64,000 nucleotides of DNA, from the NCBI RefSeq assembly GCF_003991905.1, contig NZ_RSCL01000010.1:62001-126000 (forward strand), written 5' to 3'. Below, piece by piece: positions 37,701-45,310 of the stretch (within the stretch, counting starts at the first letter, position 1; each line of letters begins with the position of its first letter). Made by a program: the position numbers and the translations under genes. The DNA is from Dulcicalothrix desertica PCC 7102 (GTDB lineage Bacteria > Cyanobacteriota > Cyanobacteriia > Cyanobacteriales > Nostocaceae). Under the pieces are notes generated by a model. It did no database searches. It was not told where the DNA came from and saw only the letters and a list, made by a program, of their open reading frames with translations.

Positions 37701-38715
37701 TTTGAGGTGGCACTATCGTAGTAAAGATGAAAGCTTAATTGCTTTCTCAAACCAAAAATTTTATCAATCAAAATTAATTGCTTTCCCAAATCCTGTTAAA
37801 GATGTTAGTCGAGGTGTACATTTTCATTTTGTCGAAGATGGGATATATGATCGTGGAGGGCGTAAAGACAATATCCGCGAAGCTGAAGAGGTCGCAAAGC
37901 TCACATTGCAGCATTTCCGAGATTATCCTCAGCAATCTTTAGGTATTATTACTTCAAATAAGGAGCAGGCAAAAGCGATTAGCGAACAAATCAATTTAAT
38001 AAGTGAGAACCATACACAAATTGAAGAATTTTGTCAAGATAATTCAAGCAAGTTTTTTATTAAAACAATTGAAGAAGTTCAAGGAGATGAGCGAGATGTC
38101 ATTTTCTACAGTTTTGGCTTTGGTTTTGATAATAAAAATCCAACTCAATTGAATCACAATTTTGGTCCCCTTAGTAAAAATCAACAGAATGTAGGAAAAC
38201 GAAGGTTAAACGTTGCGATAACTCGTGCTAAATGTAAGTTCGTTTTAGTTGCCTCAATAAAAGCAGAGAATTTTGACTCCGAACGAAGTCAACAAGCTCC
38301 ATTACTTAAGGAATATTTTGCATATGCTCGAAGTCGTGGTCAACAACTAGATGAAAAAGTAGATGAAAACACCTATGGTATAAGTTTACCTTTTGAACAA
38401 GATATCTATCGGGTTCTGACACAAAAAGGGTATGTAGTTAAAAAACGGGTGGGTCGTTCAGCTTACCCAATTGATTTGGTTGTAATAGATAATCGCAAGC
38501 CAGAAACAGAAGAATGTCTTTTAGGTATTATTTGTGATGGAACAACTTACCGTAAATACCCTACAGCACGCGACCGAGATCGTCTTCGTGAAGAAGTTCT
38601 AGAAAAGTTAGGCTGGCACATTTACAGAATTTGGTCTTGTGAGTGGTATCGTGACAGAGACAGCCAAATAAATGAACTGATTGGACATATAGAATATCTC
38701 CGTAATCAGAAATAA
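34702..38715 (+). CDS. DUF4011-type superfamily 1 helicase with Vsr-like C-terminal domain
   Basis: A 1337-residue protein. Residues 1-230 resemble the DUF4011 lead domain. The helicase core is split: Walker A GPPGTGKS (286-293) and, after a helical insert of about 550 residues, FDEASQ (Walker B, 933-934) and GDDQQLPP, then WHYRSKDESLIAF, EEVQGDERDVIFYS and RLNVAITRAK. Residues 1230-1337 match the endonuclease-like tail: FEQDIYRVL, PIDLVV (Asp1258), CDGTTYRKYPTARDRDRLR and IWSCEW. The acidic residue usual before CDG is Ile1277. Such helicase-nucleases are found in anti-phage loci. Only one GGCGCC site occurs in 4 kb. Confidence 0.9.
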   Translation: MSISVTEEIQQKIQIWKKRLVGDSNSNPLVDFRKNKKPVVNILTDSSSLYSSFAGDDTVSLPFSQLETEQTDTDLNKILDELRKGAKSSLAEKGFNSLFLVLGTLTWFDPQKPNDKYVSPILLVPVKLEKKGRKLPEYTLYSTDEDTSVNFLLINKLSDDFNITLPDSDNAQKLGYEAFLDGVRHAIAIQPDWQLEETTHLTLFQDAKAAMIQDLKQNQDKIAGHPILQRLASKRVLGDVNKPTVPQEQELDNIYPSLVYQIRDADSSQQVVIEAAKKDISCVVQGPPGTGKSQTIVNIIAELIGTKKKVLVVAEKQTALDVVFQRLKENNLEDTCLNLHHQGTTKAKDFFNELDQTITKLSQRTAPQQQNWDTSFKSLDDCRKFLNNHAVKLHNLEQPLNKSAFDLYGEILRLQQEDIPVLKFNCLDLHDWSETKLLKIKNLLEELGKFENIFRGKLSTIWSSSPLQYQPWSSRIYTDLRGSLDNFSDAIQRAQDTIASFKKLLKITEPIQSLSDLDKLQPAIVHIVEAPPGIENWLLATDIAVFQKLYSELKTNITNFQNINRELNAKYVQEFFSFDLLNIKEIFSKRFTGFSRFFNFLGYLRWLGAKRRERQRLLGLRQDQRQVSEPELIIDIDKAIERQNILDILRDPKSQARKAFGSSFDGEMTELETIERGLQWLETLISWRQLDKKSVIATLSSSERLRELRTVLENLEVSLNKIKEGFRFLREHFPHERKTANGVLEKMLLSEVEIFRKQADNELDLLQSWLDYQEIMRQLNEPGIKEFLSKLRDSNIAPNYWFAVLEKGVYENWLQYIHNDNYELRNFSQDLHERKINEFSDKDKQQYEIAIQRLRQLHTESWQEWSTQSEAEEQLASLKKETRKQKGQQKIRQFIKNAPQLVTTLKPCWLMSPLAVSQYIDADALEFDVVIFDEASQVCTEDAVCSIMRAKQVIVVGDDQQLPPTSFFKSTASSDDDEEEEIYESLLDECSALSIIKNFTLRWHYRSKDESLIAFSNQKFYQSKLIAFPNPVKDVSRGVHFHFVEDGIYDRGGRKDNIREAEEVAKLTLQHFRDYPQQSLGIITSNKEQAKAISEQINLISENHTQIEEFCQDNSSKFFIKTIEEVQGDERDVIFYSFGFGFDNKNPTQLNHNFGPLSKNQQNVGKRRLNVAITRAKCKFVLVASIKAENFDSERSQQAPLLKEYFAYARSRGQQLDEKVDENTYGISLPFEQDIYRVLTQKGYVVKKRVGRSAYPIDLVVIDNRKPETEECLLGIICDGTTYRKYPTARDRDRLREEVLEKLGWHIYRIWSCEWYRDRDSQINELIGHIEYLRNQK

Positions 38716-38772
38716 GCATGATTAAGAGTGTAGTATTACAAATTGAGATTTAAAAAGCATTAAATTTGGTCT

Positions 38773-40665
38773 ATGGAACTTCTCGCACAACTTGAAGAAC
38801 TTTTCACTAAAATTCAAAAGCTGCAATCAATTATGATTGCAGTTGCAACTGATGCGTACCGTAACCCAATTAGAGAGAAAGAGAAAATTTACACGCAATT
38901 ATACGAAGATGTTGTAGATTTAATCGAATTACTTGAATATGAAGAGGTTTTTATTGAGAATTCTAATCAATTTAAATCTCTTTATGATTGGAAAGCTTGC
39001 TGGTCATCTTTAAGTGGATACGCTTCAAAAGCCAGCTTTGTTCATGATTTATATAAGAACTTTTTTAATCAAACAGATTTTGTTCTGTGCCAATATTATG
39101 TAAAAAATAAGTCTCAGCAAGATTTACTCGATGACTGGCAAGTATCAAAATTTGAAGACTTTATAGCCAAAATTGAAAAATTAAAGGGCATAATGATTTC
39201 TGTTGCTAATCAAGGGCAACCCATTGATTTAATTAGGAGTGAGGAAGAAAACTATATAACGCTTTATAGAAAAATTACATTGGAAATAAATCTAATGCAA
39301 GAAATTGGTATAAAAATCTCACATCCAAACAGCTTTAGATCACTTTGCCAATGGTATAATTATTGGTCGTCTGAATTAGAAAAATCATATGCTGTACGAG
39401 AAAAGTACATTAATAATCTCTACGAAGCTATTCTCAAACCAATTAATAGAGCTTTGAAACAATATCCAAGCAAGTTGACTAATACAAAAGAATTTATTGA
39501 GCATTTGCAGTCAAAGTTAAATTCAGAAAATTCTACTTTGCCTTCAACTAAATCTCCCATTATAACTTCAACTTTGAGCAATAGTGTAGAAACAGCTAAT
39601 TATAAAGTAGATAATAATATTCAGCAAATAATAACTGAACCTGTTTATAATTCATCATTGCTTCCTCTACCTCCAGGATATGACAATTCTATTTTTACAT
39701 ACACAAATTTTAGCGTCAGTTGGTCAGACAATCATATTATGAATCCAGAAGTGTTTTTAGAGCAAGAAGATATTGTAAGTTTAGTGGATAGTTTAGAAAA
39801 GCTATTTACTGTTAAAATTGATAATTCTAATAATCGGAGAAGTATTTTTAGCACATCTGGTGTTGATAATTCATTCATCAGAAGTATGATTTTTAATCAG
39901 GCTCCTGTAGAATTTACTAATATAATAGTTGCAAAATTTAAGGATTATAAATATACAACACAACGATTCAATTATCATCCTATGATAAATTTATTGCAGT
40001 ATTTACTTCAGCGAAAAGAAAGTTATGAGTTGGAAGACCAAGATATAGATTTATTCAAAAAATTAACTGAACGAGGTCAAGAAAATTTTAAAGCTTTAGA
40101 GGCTCGTAGTAGTGTTTGTAGGATTGAATCGCCCAAGGGAACAGGTATTGGCACAGGGGTATTGGTGGGTGGTGACTTATTACTTACCTGCAATCATATT
40201 TTTAGTAAAACTCAGGCTAAACAAGCTTGGGTTCGTTTGAACTATAGTACTGGGAATTATCTCTCGGATAAAGACTTATTTGAAGTAGATATGAATTTTG
40301 TCAGTAATCATAATCGTCCTGATTACGCTCTAATCAAAATAAAAGGCTATTCTCAACAAAAAACAACTATTCTTAGTGATGAAATACTAGATAGCGGTCA
40401 GGAAATTCGTATTATCCATCATCCGCAAGGAAAACCAGCATTAGTTTCTGACTTAGGGCTAATAATGCAAGTAGGAGAAGATTATATTGACCATAATTTA
40501 AAAACAGATAATGCTTCTTCTGGCGCCCCTATTTTTAATCGCGGATGGGAAGTAGTTGCTATTCATCAGGGCAACGTAGGTATTGGCCGCAATTGTGAAC
40601 CAGGTACAACAGGAGGAATTCCCATCCGTATAATTTGGAATCAAATTTCATCATATTTAACTTAA
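38773..40665 (+). CDS. Trypsin-like serine protease with duplicated adaptor domain and EAD-like segment
   Basis: A 630-residue protein. Residues 1-105 and 125-235 are two copies of one helical domain (compare KLQSIMIAVAT and KLKGIMISVAN; WSSL and YWSSEL). A linker rich in S, T and N follows. Residues 330-415 (EDIVSLVDSLEKLF, RSIFSTSGVDNSFI, YHPMINLLQYLL) resemble effector-associated domains of bacterial conflict systems. A trypsin fold ends the protein, with His475 (TCNHIF), Asp517 (RPDYALI) and Ser583 (ASSGAPIF). No signal peptide, so it acts in the cytoplasm. It starts 57 bases after the helicase gene. Confidence 0.85.
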   Translation: MELLAQLEELFTKIQKLQSIMIAVATDAYRNPIREKEKIYTQLYEDVVDLIELLEYEEVFIENSNQFKSLYDWKACWSSLSGYASKASFVHDLYKNFFNQTDFVLCQYYVKNKSQQDLLDDWQVSKFEDFIAKIEKLKGIMISVANQGQPIDLIRSEEENYITLYRKITLEINLMQEIGIKISHPNSFRSLCQWYNYWSSELEKSYAVREKYINNLYEAILKPINRALKQYPSKLTNTKEFIEHLQSKLNSENSTLPSTKSPIITSTLSNSVETANYKVDNNIQQIITEPVYNSSLLPLPPGYDNSIFTYTNFSVSWSDNHIMNPEVFLEQEDIVSLVDSLEKLFTVKIDNSNNRRSIFSTSGVDNSFIRSMIFNQAPVEFTNIIVAKFKDYKYTTQRFNYHPMINLLQYLLQRKESYELEDQDIDLFKKLTERGQENFKALEARSSVCRIESPKGTGIGTGVLVGGDLLLTCNHIFSKTQAKQAWVRLNYSTGNYLSDKDLFEVDMNFVSNHNRPDYALIKIKGYSQQKTTILSDEILDSGQEIRIIHHPQGKPALVSDLGLIMQVGEDYIDHNLKTDNASSGAPIFNRGWEVVAIHQGNVGIGRNCEPGTTGGIPIRIIWNQISSYLT

Positions 40666-40685
40666 TCTGATAGAGGAATAATTTT

Positions 40686-41783
40686 ATGAGTTTATTCAAA
40701 AATCTCTCTGAAAGTTTTAGCCGCGAAGCTAAAAAATATACAACTATTTTTTTGCCGAAACATCGAGTTGATATAGACATTGATGATACACCTATTAGCC
40801 TTGGTGATGCTTATTGCCGTATCTGGTTAGAGGATATGAACTTATCTAAAGATGTAGACTGGTTTAAACAGCGGTATCCAGTAGTACATGCTGCCACTCG
40901 TTTTCATTACGATGGAGAACTAGTTACTATTCCCTATCTAGCGGCACCTGGTAAATTGAAAGATGTTGGCAGCAGCAATTTGAATAAATTTATTCAAGAT
41001 AGATATGCTCTCACTCCGCTTTTCCCATTTAATCAAGGTTTGGTAGAATTCCAAGCTGGTTTATTTAGTATTGCAGCGAGTGATCCCGTAGGCAAATTTA
41101 TTGAGACTATAGGAACATTTGCTAAATTATTGCCTGTAGCCGAACTATCAAGCGTTCTAAATTTAGCAGAGCCAGTATATCGAGGAATTGAAGATTTACT
41201 TAACATTGGACAACAGCAGTTTGAGTTAGGCTACCAACAAACTTTCTCTGATGCAGATGGAGGTAGTAGTAATTGTTTGCGTGAAGGCTACTTTGCTATA
41301 ATTTTGGCAGAAGAATATCAATTAAATTTAGATAATTTATGTGTTGTAAATGATAATCTTCGAGAATCCTCTCCAGGTAAAAATAAATTATTTATTCGTG
41401 ATAGCAAGCCTTTTCAAGGCTACAGCTATATGTTATTTCGTATAGAAAAACGTAAACAACAAGATTGGGAGTCGTTAAAAAGCATAAAAGAGCTTGTAGC
41501 TCAAGCCCAGGATGAAGTTTTATTAGGAGAATATGAAAAAGTAAAGAAATTTATTTTGCCTACTATCAAAACAACTATTTACCGTAGTCCTGATATCACA
41601 AAGTTTGACCGTAGCCAAATGGTAATGAAAATAGAAGATTTTTTAAAGGAGTTAGGTTTACAAGGTTCAAAAGTTCAAAAACGTTCACTTTATTCGATTA
41701 TGCAGCGACCATTGCCGCAAGTAGATGCTACAACACAAGCAGAATTAGATATTTTAGAAGAACTTTTCCATCCAAAAAGTTAA
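40686..41783 (+). CDS. Unrecognised protein, third gene of the helicase-protease set
   Basis: A 365-residue protein I do not recognise. It starts 20 bases after the protease gene with a good ribosome binding site (AGAGGAA), so the two are cotranscribed. The start is basic and amphipathic (MSLFKNLSESFSREAKKY); a moderately hydrophobic stretch at about residues 140-180 (FIETIGTFAKLLPVAELSSV) could be a buried helix hairpin; the rest is mixed alpha/beta. No enzyme motif is visible. It may be the protease substrate, an effector held inactive, or a sensor. No GGCGCC site is present. Confidence 0.7.
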   Translation: MSLFKNLSESFSREAKKYTTIFLPKHRVDIDIDDTPISLGDAYCRIWLEDMNLSKDVDWFKQRYPVVHAATRFHYDGELVTIPYLAAPGKLKDVGSSNLNKFIQDRYALTPLFPFNQGLVEFQAGLFSIAASDPVGKFIETIGTFAKLLPVAELSSVLNLAEPVYRGIEDLLNIGQQQFELGYQQTFSDADGGSSNCLREGYFAIILAEEYQLNLDNLCVVNDNLRESSPGKNKLFIRDSKPFQGYSYMLFRIEKRKQQDWESLKSIKELVAQAQDEVLLGEYEKVKKFILPTIKTTIYRSPDITKFDRSQMVMKIEDFLKELGLQGSKVQKRSLYSIMQRPLPQVDATTQAELDILEELFHPKS

Positions 41784-41804
41784 TGATAAACACTATCTCA
41801 TTCG

Positions 41805-41946
41805 TTAGCTAACCATTTTAGTAATTGCTATATCCCACTCTTTTGCTACTGCAAGTGTTTCCGAATTACCTTGAAGCATTTGCAGAGCATTAAAAGCATC
41901 GATGCTAGACACAATGTAGCTTACTCCATATTTATGCAATAACAAT
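41805..41946 (-). pseudogene. Fragment of a marC paralogue
   Basis: The minus strand codes for ALQMLQGNSETLAVAKEWDI, then AITKMVS and a stop. Intact MarC (42926-43516) has ALQMLQGDLDTPVVEQERDI followed by AIT at the same spacing. At DNA level, 22 bases are identical (41868-41889 with 43241-43262). There is no start or remainder of the gene. It looks like a scrap left by duplication or recombination next to the mobile part of the region. Confidence 0.65.
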
Positions 41947-42004
41947 ATATAATATTGTTAAAGAGATTTAGGAAAATAGAGCAAAGAGTTTAAAATATAC
42001 TAAC

Positions 42005-42418
42005 TTATTTATTTTTTAAGAAAGCAACAGGTGAAATCTTAAAAAATTTAGCAAGTTTGTCAATATCTTCAACAGTTAAATCTATTTTACCATTTAAAAT
42101 ATCAGAGACATTCGATTCTGTATGAAAAATTGGAATTAAGTCTTTAGCGCTTAAGTTTAAGTCTGATAATAAAGTATTAAGCAGTTCTACCCCGTATATT
42201 CGTGGTATCTCTACATACTTTTCCTCATATTCATAGACAAGACTACCTAAAATATTTAGGTAGTCTTGTTCATCGCTAGTTAGTTGAGTTTCTTTATCGA
42301 TTAAAGAATCAATTACTTTTTGGGTAGCAATAAATTCTTCGTGAGAAGTAATTGGACGAGGTGGAAAAGTTTTGAATAATTCTATGTAAGCATTGTTATT
42401 ACGTGTACCAAGGGTCAT
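42005..42418 (-). CDS. higA: HigA-family antitoxin
   Basis: A 137-residue protein if begun at the ATG at 42418, which has AAGGAGG 9 bases upstream; the frame extends to 42439 without that support. The C-terminal 60 residues form a helix-turn-helix (LNLSAKDLIPIFHTESNVSD to ISPVAFLKNK), the DNA-binding part of HigA antitoxins; the N-terminal half (FIATQKVIDSLID) is the usual toxin-contact part. It overlaps the toxin gene by 20 bases. It should neutralise the toxin and repress the operon. Confidence 0.88.
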   Translation of the reverse strand: MTLGTRNNNAYIELFKTFPPRPITSHEEFIATQKVIDSLIDKETQLTSDEQDYLNILGSLVYEYEEKYVEIPRIYGVELLNTLLSDLNLSAKDLIPIFHTESNVSDILNGKIDLTVEDIDKLAKFFKISPVAFLKNK

Positions 42419-42701
42419 TTTTCCAGTCCTCCTTGTCATACTCTGAGTGGGTTAAAATAGAACGGATAAACACCTTTTGATAATTATAGTCTACCAGAAC
42501 AATAAGGCGGTATTTATTACCACTTATGTTAAAGACTGTAAGTTTCTTAACTTGGTCTGCTGATGGAAAAACTTCACGTAACTCAACAAAGTTTGACCAG
42601 TGAGCTAATAATGTTGCCTCGTACCAGCTTCTTAGACTAGCTTCCGCATCGGGATGCTTTTCCCAAAATTGCCTCAGCCTAGAGCGAGTAATTATATGCA
42701 T
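42399..42701 (-). CDS. higB: HigB-family mRNA interferase toxin
   Basis: A 100-residue protein. MHIITRSRLRQFWEKHPDAE, SWYEATLLAHWSNFVELREV, FNISGNKYRLIVLVDYN and the ending WKNDPWYT are the HigB_toxin pattern of the RelE fold. HigB cuts mRNA, usually on the ribosome. Toxin first and antitoxin second is the usual HigBA order. The pair lies directly behind the helicase-protease genes, in opposite orientation, and may stabilise the island. Confidence 0.92.
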   Translation of the reverse strand: MHIITRSRLRQFWEKHPDAEASLRSWYEATLLAHWSNFVELREVFPSADQVKKLTVFNISGNKYRLIVLVDYNYQKVFIRSILTHSEYDKEDWKNDPWYT

Positions 42702-42810
42702 CGAAATTTTGTTAGCTAATTTGATTTACTCTTAAAACAAGTTGAAATTTTTAAGATGCTTCGTTCCACCCTGCGGGAAGCAAGCTAGAGCATGACACAA
42801 GTTGGTATTT

Positions 42811-42901
42811 TATCCGTTTGCAGTATAAATCATCCGTTACATCCGTTGTATCCGTTGCAAGTAGGTTTTGTTGGGTTACGCTATAGTGGAACCCAACCTA
42901 C
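42811..42901. repeat. 9-bp repeat array and GTAGGTTGGGTT hairpin
   Basis: From 42811 to 42860 runs the atccgttac-type array ending ccgttgcaa. It is followed by gtaggttttgttgggtta and, 15 bases on, aacccaacctac, an imperfect hairpin related to 45307-45343 and to 10257-10285. Confidence 0.8.
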
Positions 42902-42925
42902 GTTGTTAAATGTTGTTAAGTTTTG

Positions 42926-43516
42926 TTAGAAGAATAGTCCTTTTATGCCTTCGCTGCCAATTTGGACTGCTAGGGCGGCTAGTAAGAAGCCTAGAAGTTG
43001 GGTGATAATGACTTCACCTTCGGCGCCTATCCATTTGTCGATGTTGTTGGCGAGTCTTAATATTAGCCAGGTAACAAACATTGCTGCTATAATACCGACA
43101 ATTACACTGACGTGTGGACTTGGTGATTCCGCCATTAGTAACATGACGGTTGTCAGTGTTCCGGGGCCTGCTAGTAAGGGCAAAGCTAGGGGGGTAATGG
43201 CGATATCGCGCTCTTGCTCTACTACTGGTGTATCTAAATCACCTTGAAGCATTTGCAGAGCAATTAACAGCAGCAGTAATCCTCCTGCTACCCGTAGTGA
43301 GGCGAAGCTAATATCTAAGTAACTTAGTATAAATTTTCCACCGAATGCAAAAAGCAGTAAGACCATTATTGCTACTGCAACAGCTTTATTAATAACTTTG
43401 CTTCTTTGTTCTGCTTCCATCCCTTTGGTCAGTACCAGGAGTATGGGGATGTTACCTACAGCATCAGCAAGCACAAAAACAGCAACAAAAGTTTTAATTA
43501 AAATTGACGTATCCAC
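42926..43516 (-). CDS. MarC-family integral membrane protein
   Basis: A 196-residue protein with six predicted helices. AVFVLADAVGNIPILLVLT, GGLLLLLIALQMLQG and DIAITPLALPLLAGPGTLTT are the MarC (UPF0056) signature. The function of the family is unsettled; the old link to antibiotic resistance was not confirmed. A scrap of a second copy lies at 41805-41946 on the same strand. Confidence 0.92.
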   Translation of the reverse strand: MDTSILIKTFVAVFVLADAVGNIPILLVLTKGMEAEQRSKVINKAVAVAIMVLLLFAFGGKFILSYLDISFASLRVAGGLLLLLIALQMLQGDLDTPVVEQERDIAITPLALPLLAGPGTLTTVMLLMAESPSPHVSVIVGIIAAMFVTWLILRLANNIDKWIGAEGEVIITQLLGFLLAALAVQIGSEGIKGLFF

Positions 43517-43669
43517 AAATTTACCGATATTATCAGGACTTTATAACAAAACTAACGCAATTTTGACCACTATAAATGCAATATTGCTTATTAATTAGTG
43601 CTTTTTTGAGTGATGATAGTAGTTTGATAACTTGCGCTCCGCGTTATTTGACTGTTGTTAATCGAATCT

Positions 43670-44482
43670 ATGAAGTCTTATTTAGCCGCTGCTATTCAAA
43701 TGACCAGTATCCCTGATGTCCAATCAAATTTGGCTACTGCTGAGGAATTTATTGATTTAGCTGTAAATCAAGGCGCCCAGTTGGTGGGTTTGCCTGAAAA
43801 TTTCGCGTTTATGGGTGAAGAAAGTGATAAGCTCTCCCAGAGCGATAATATTGCACTCGAAACTGAGAAGTTCCTCAAAACGATGGCGCAACGCTATCAA
43901 ATAGCTATCCTTGGCGGCGGCTTTCCTGTCCCTACCGACTCCGGCAAAGTTTACAACACAGCTTTGCTTATTGACTCCAGCGGGCAAGAACTAAGTCGTT
44001 ACCGTAAAGTTCATCTTTTTGATGTAAACGTTCCTGACGGTAATACATATCGTGAGTCCAGTACAGTAATGGCAGGTACCGAACTACCCCAAGTTTGTTC
44101 CACAGAGAAACTTGGTTGTATTGGGCTTTCGGTTTGTTACGACGTTCGTTTTCCTGAACTTTACCGCTACCTGTCGCACCAAGGAGCAGATATTTTGTTT
44201 GTACCTGCTGCATTTACAGCGTTTACAGGAAAAGACCATTGGCAAGTTTTGCTGCAAGCGCGAGCTATTGAAAACACTTGTTATGTTATTGCCCCTGCCC
44301 AAACTGGCATTAACTACGCACGGCGCCAAACGCATGGACATGCAATGATTATAGACCCGTGGGGAAGCATTTTAGCAGATGCAGGCGAAAAACCTGGTGT
44401 CGCCATCGCTGAAATTAACCCCTCTCGACTCGAACAAGTGCGGCGCCAAATGCCCAGTCTTCAACATCGAGTCTTTGTTTAA
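43670..44482 (+). CDS. Carbon-nitrogen hydrolase, nitrilase family (Nit-like)
   Basis: A 270-residue enzyme begun at the ATG at 43670; a TTG at 43655 is in frame but less likely. The nitrilase triad is present: Glu in GLPENFAFMG, Lys in YRKVHLFDVN, Cys in SVCYDVRFPELYR. The sequence is of the Nit1/Nit2 branch, omega-amidases that remove deaminated glutathione and alpha-keto amides. No partner gene is adjacent. Confidence 0.92.
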   Translation: MKSYLAAAIQMTSIPDVQSNLATAEEFIDLAVNQGAQLVGLPENFAFMGEESDKLSQSDNIALETEKFLKTMAQRYQIAILGGGFPVPTDSGKVYNTALLIDSSGQELSRYRKVHLFDVNVPDGNTYRESSTVMAGTELPQVCSTEKLGCIGLSVCYDVRFPELYRYLSHQGADILFVPAAFTAFTGKDHWQVLLQARAIENTCYVIAPAQTGINYARRQTHGHAMIIDPWGSILADAGEKPGVAIAEINPSRLEQVRRQMPSLQHRVFV

Positions 44483-44872
44483 AAGTAGAAAGTGCTGAGT
44501 GCTGAGTGCTGAGTAAGGTTAGGAGTTAGGAGTTAGGAGTTAGGAGTTAGGAGTTAGGAGTTAAAGAAGATATTAGATTGTCATTCTGAGCGCAGCGAAG
44601 AATCTTAAAAGTTTCGATAAGTTATATAGATGCTTCACTACGTTCAGCATGACAAGGAACTTATAACTCATAACTCATAACTCAACACTCAACACTCAGC
44701 ACTCAGCACTCAGCACTCAACACTCAACACTCAGCACTCAGCCCTCAACTATCCATCAAATAACTACTAATAAAAAATCCTTTAAGAAAACTGGAAAATT
44801 TTGTGCCGTTCTCAATCTTTTTATTCACAATAGAAGCATCTAAACCAAATTGATTGTAGAAGGTACCACCAA
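44483..44872. repeat. Repeat-filled gap: STRR heptamers and a CATGCTGA-type element
   Basis: From left to right: ctgagtg heptamers (44491-44514); six copies of ttaggag (44519-44560); a CATGCTGA-type element with ends gtcattctgagcgcagcg (44580) and ttcagcatgac (to 44652); then about 13 heptamers of the actcata, cactcaa and cactcag types (44658-44752). No gene is visible. The last 100 bases should hold the promoter of the lipoprotein gene. Confidence 0.9.
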
Positions 44873-45310
44873 TTGAGGACTCGAATTATAGTCTTTTCTC
44901 TAATTGTAACTCAGTGTTTACTTGCAGGCTGTAATCTCCGAAACCCACCTCAACGGCGAACACCGCAAGACGACCCTTTCTCTACACAAGAACCGTTTGC
45001 AACCCCAACGAGGAGCGACGCTGAACGGAATAGAGATAGTAATACTGAACGCGGAATAGGAGATACTGAACGCAATAGAGACGGAACTAATGAACGCGAT
45101 AGAAATGATACTGAACGCGACAGAGATGGTATCAATGAACGCGATAGAAATGATAGGGAACGTGACAGAGAAAACAACAATACGGAAAGAAACAGAGGAG
45201 GAGAAAATTCAAGACGAAGAAGAATTCATTGTAATGGTTTTGTTAATCAAATAGGAGTATGCCAAACAGATGAAACGAACATACAGGCACCCCTTGTAAA
45301 TAAAACGTAG
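44873..45310 (+). CDS. Repetitive charged lipoprotein
   Basis: A 145-residue protein starting at a TTG (no ATG is available), with AGAAGG about 12 bases upstream. The signal peptide ends in the lipobox LLAGC, so Cys19 would be lipidated. Residues 48-105 are nearly only E, R, D, N, G and T, built from repeated blocks such as ERDRDGINERDRND, and a short C-terminal part has two cysteines (IHCNGFVNQIGVC). The repeats exist in the DNA too. Function unknown; probably a disordered brush at the outer membrane. Confidence 0.7.
   Translation: MRTRIIVFSLIVTQCLLAGCNLRNPPQRRTPQDDPFSTQEPFATPTRSDAERNRDSNTERGIGDTERNRDGTNERDRNDTERDRDGINERDRNDRERDRENNNTERNRGGENSRRRRIHCNGFVNQIGVCQTDETNIQAPLVNKT

Noticed and set aside
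34702-41783. Assignment to Hachiman, Gabija, Mokosh or a vWA-MoxR-type system
   Set aside because: The partner genes of those systems (HamA, GajA-type OLD nuclease, kinase or PLD parts, vWA and MoxR) are not present; only general helicase or protease classes are shared.
44950-45180. Minus-strand frame rich in SLSRS blocks
   Set aside because: It is the antisense image of the repetitive lipoprotein gene.
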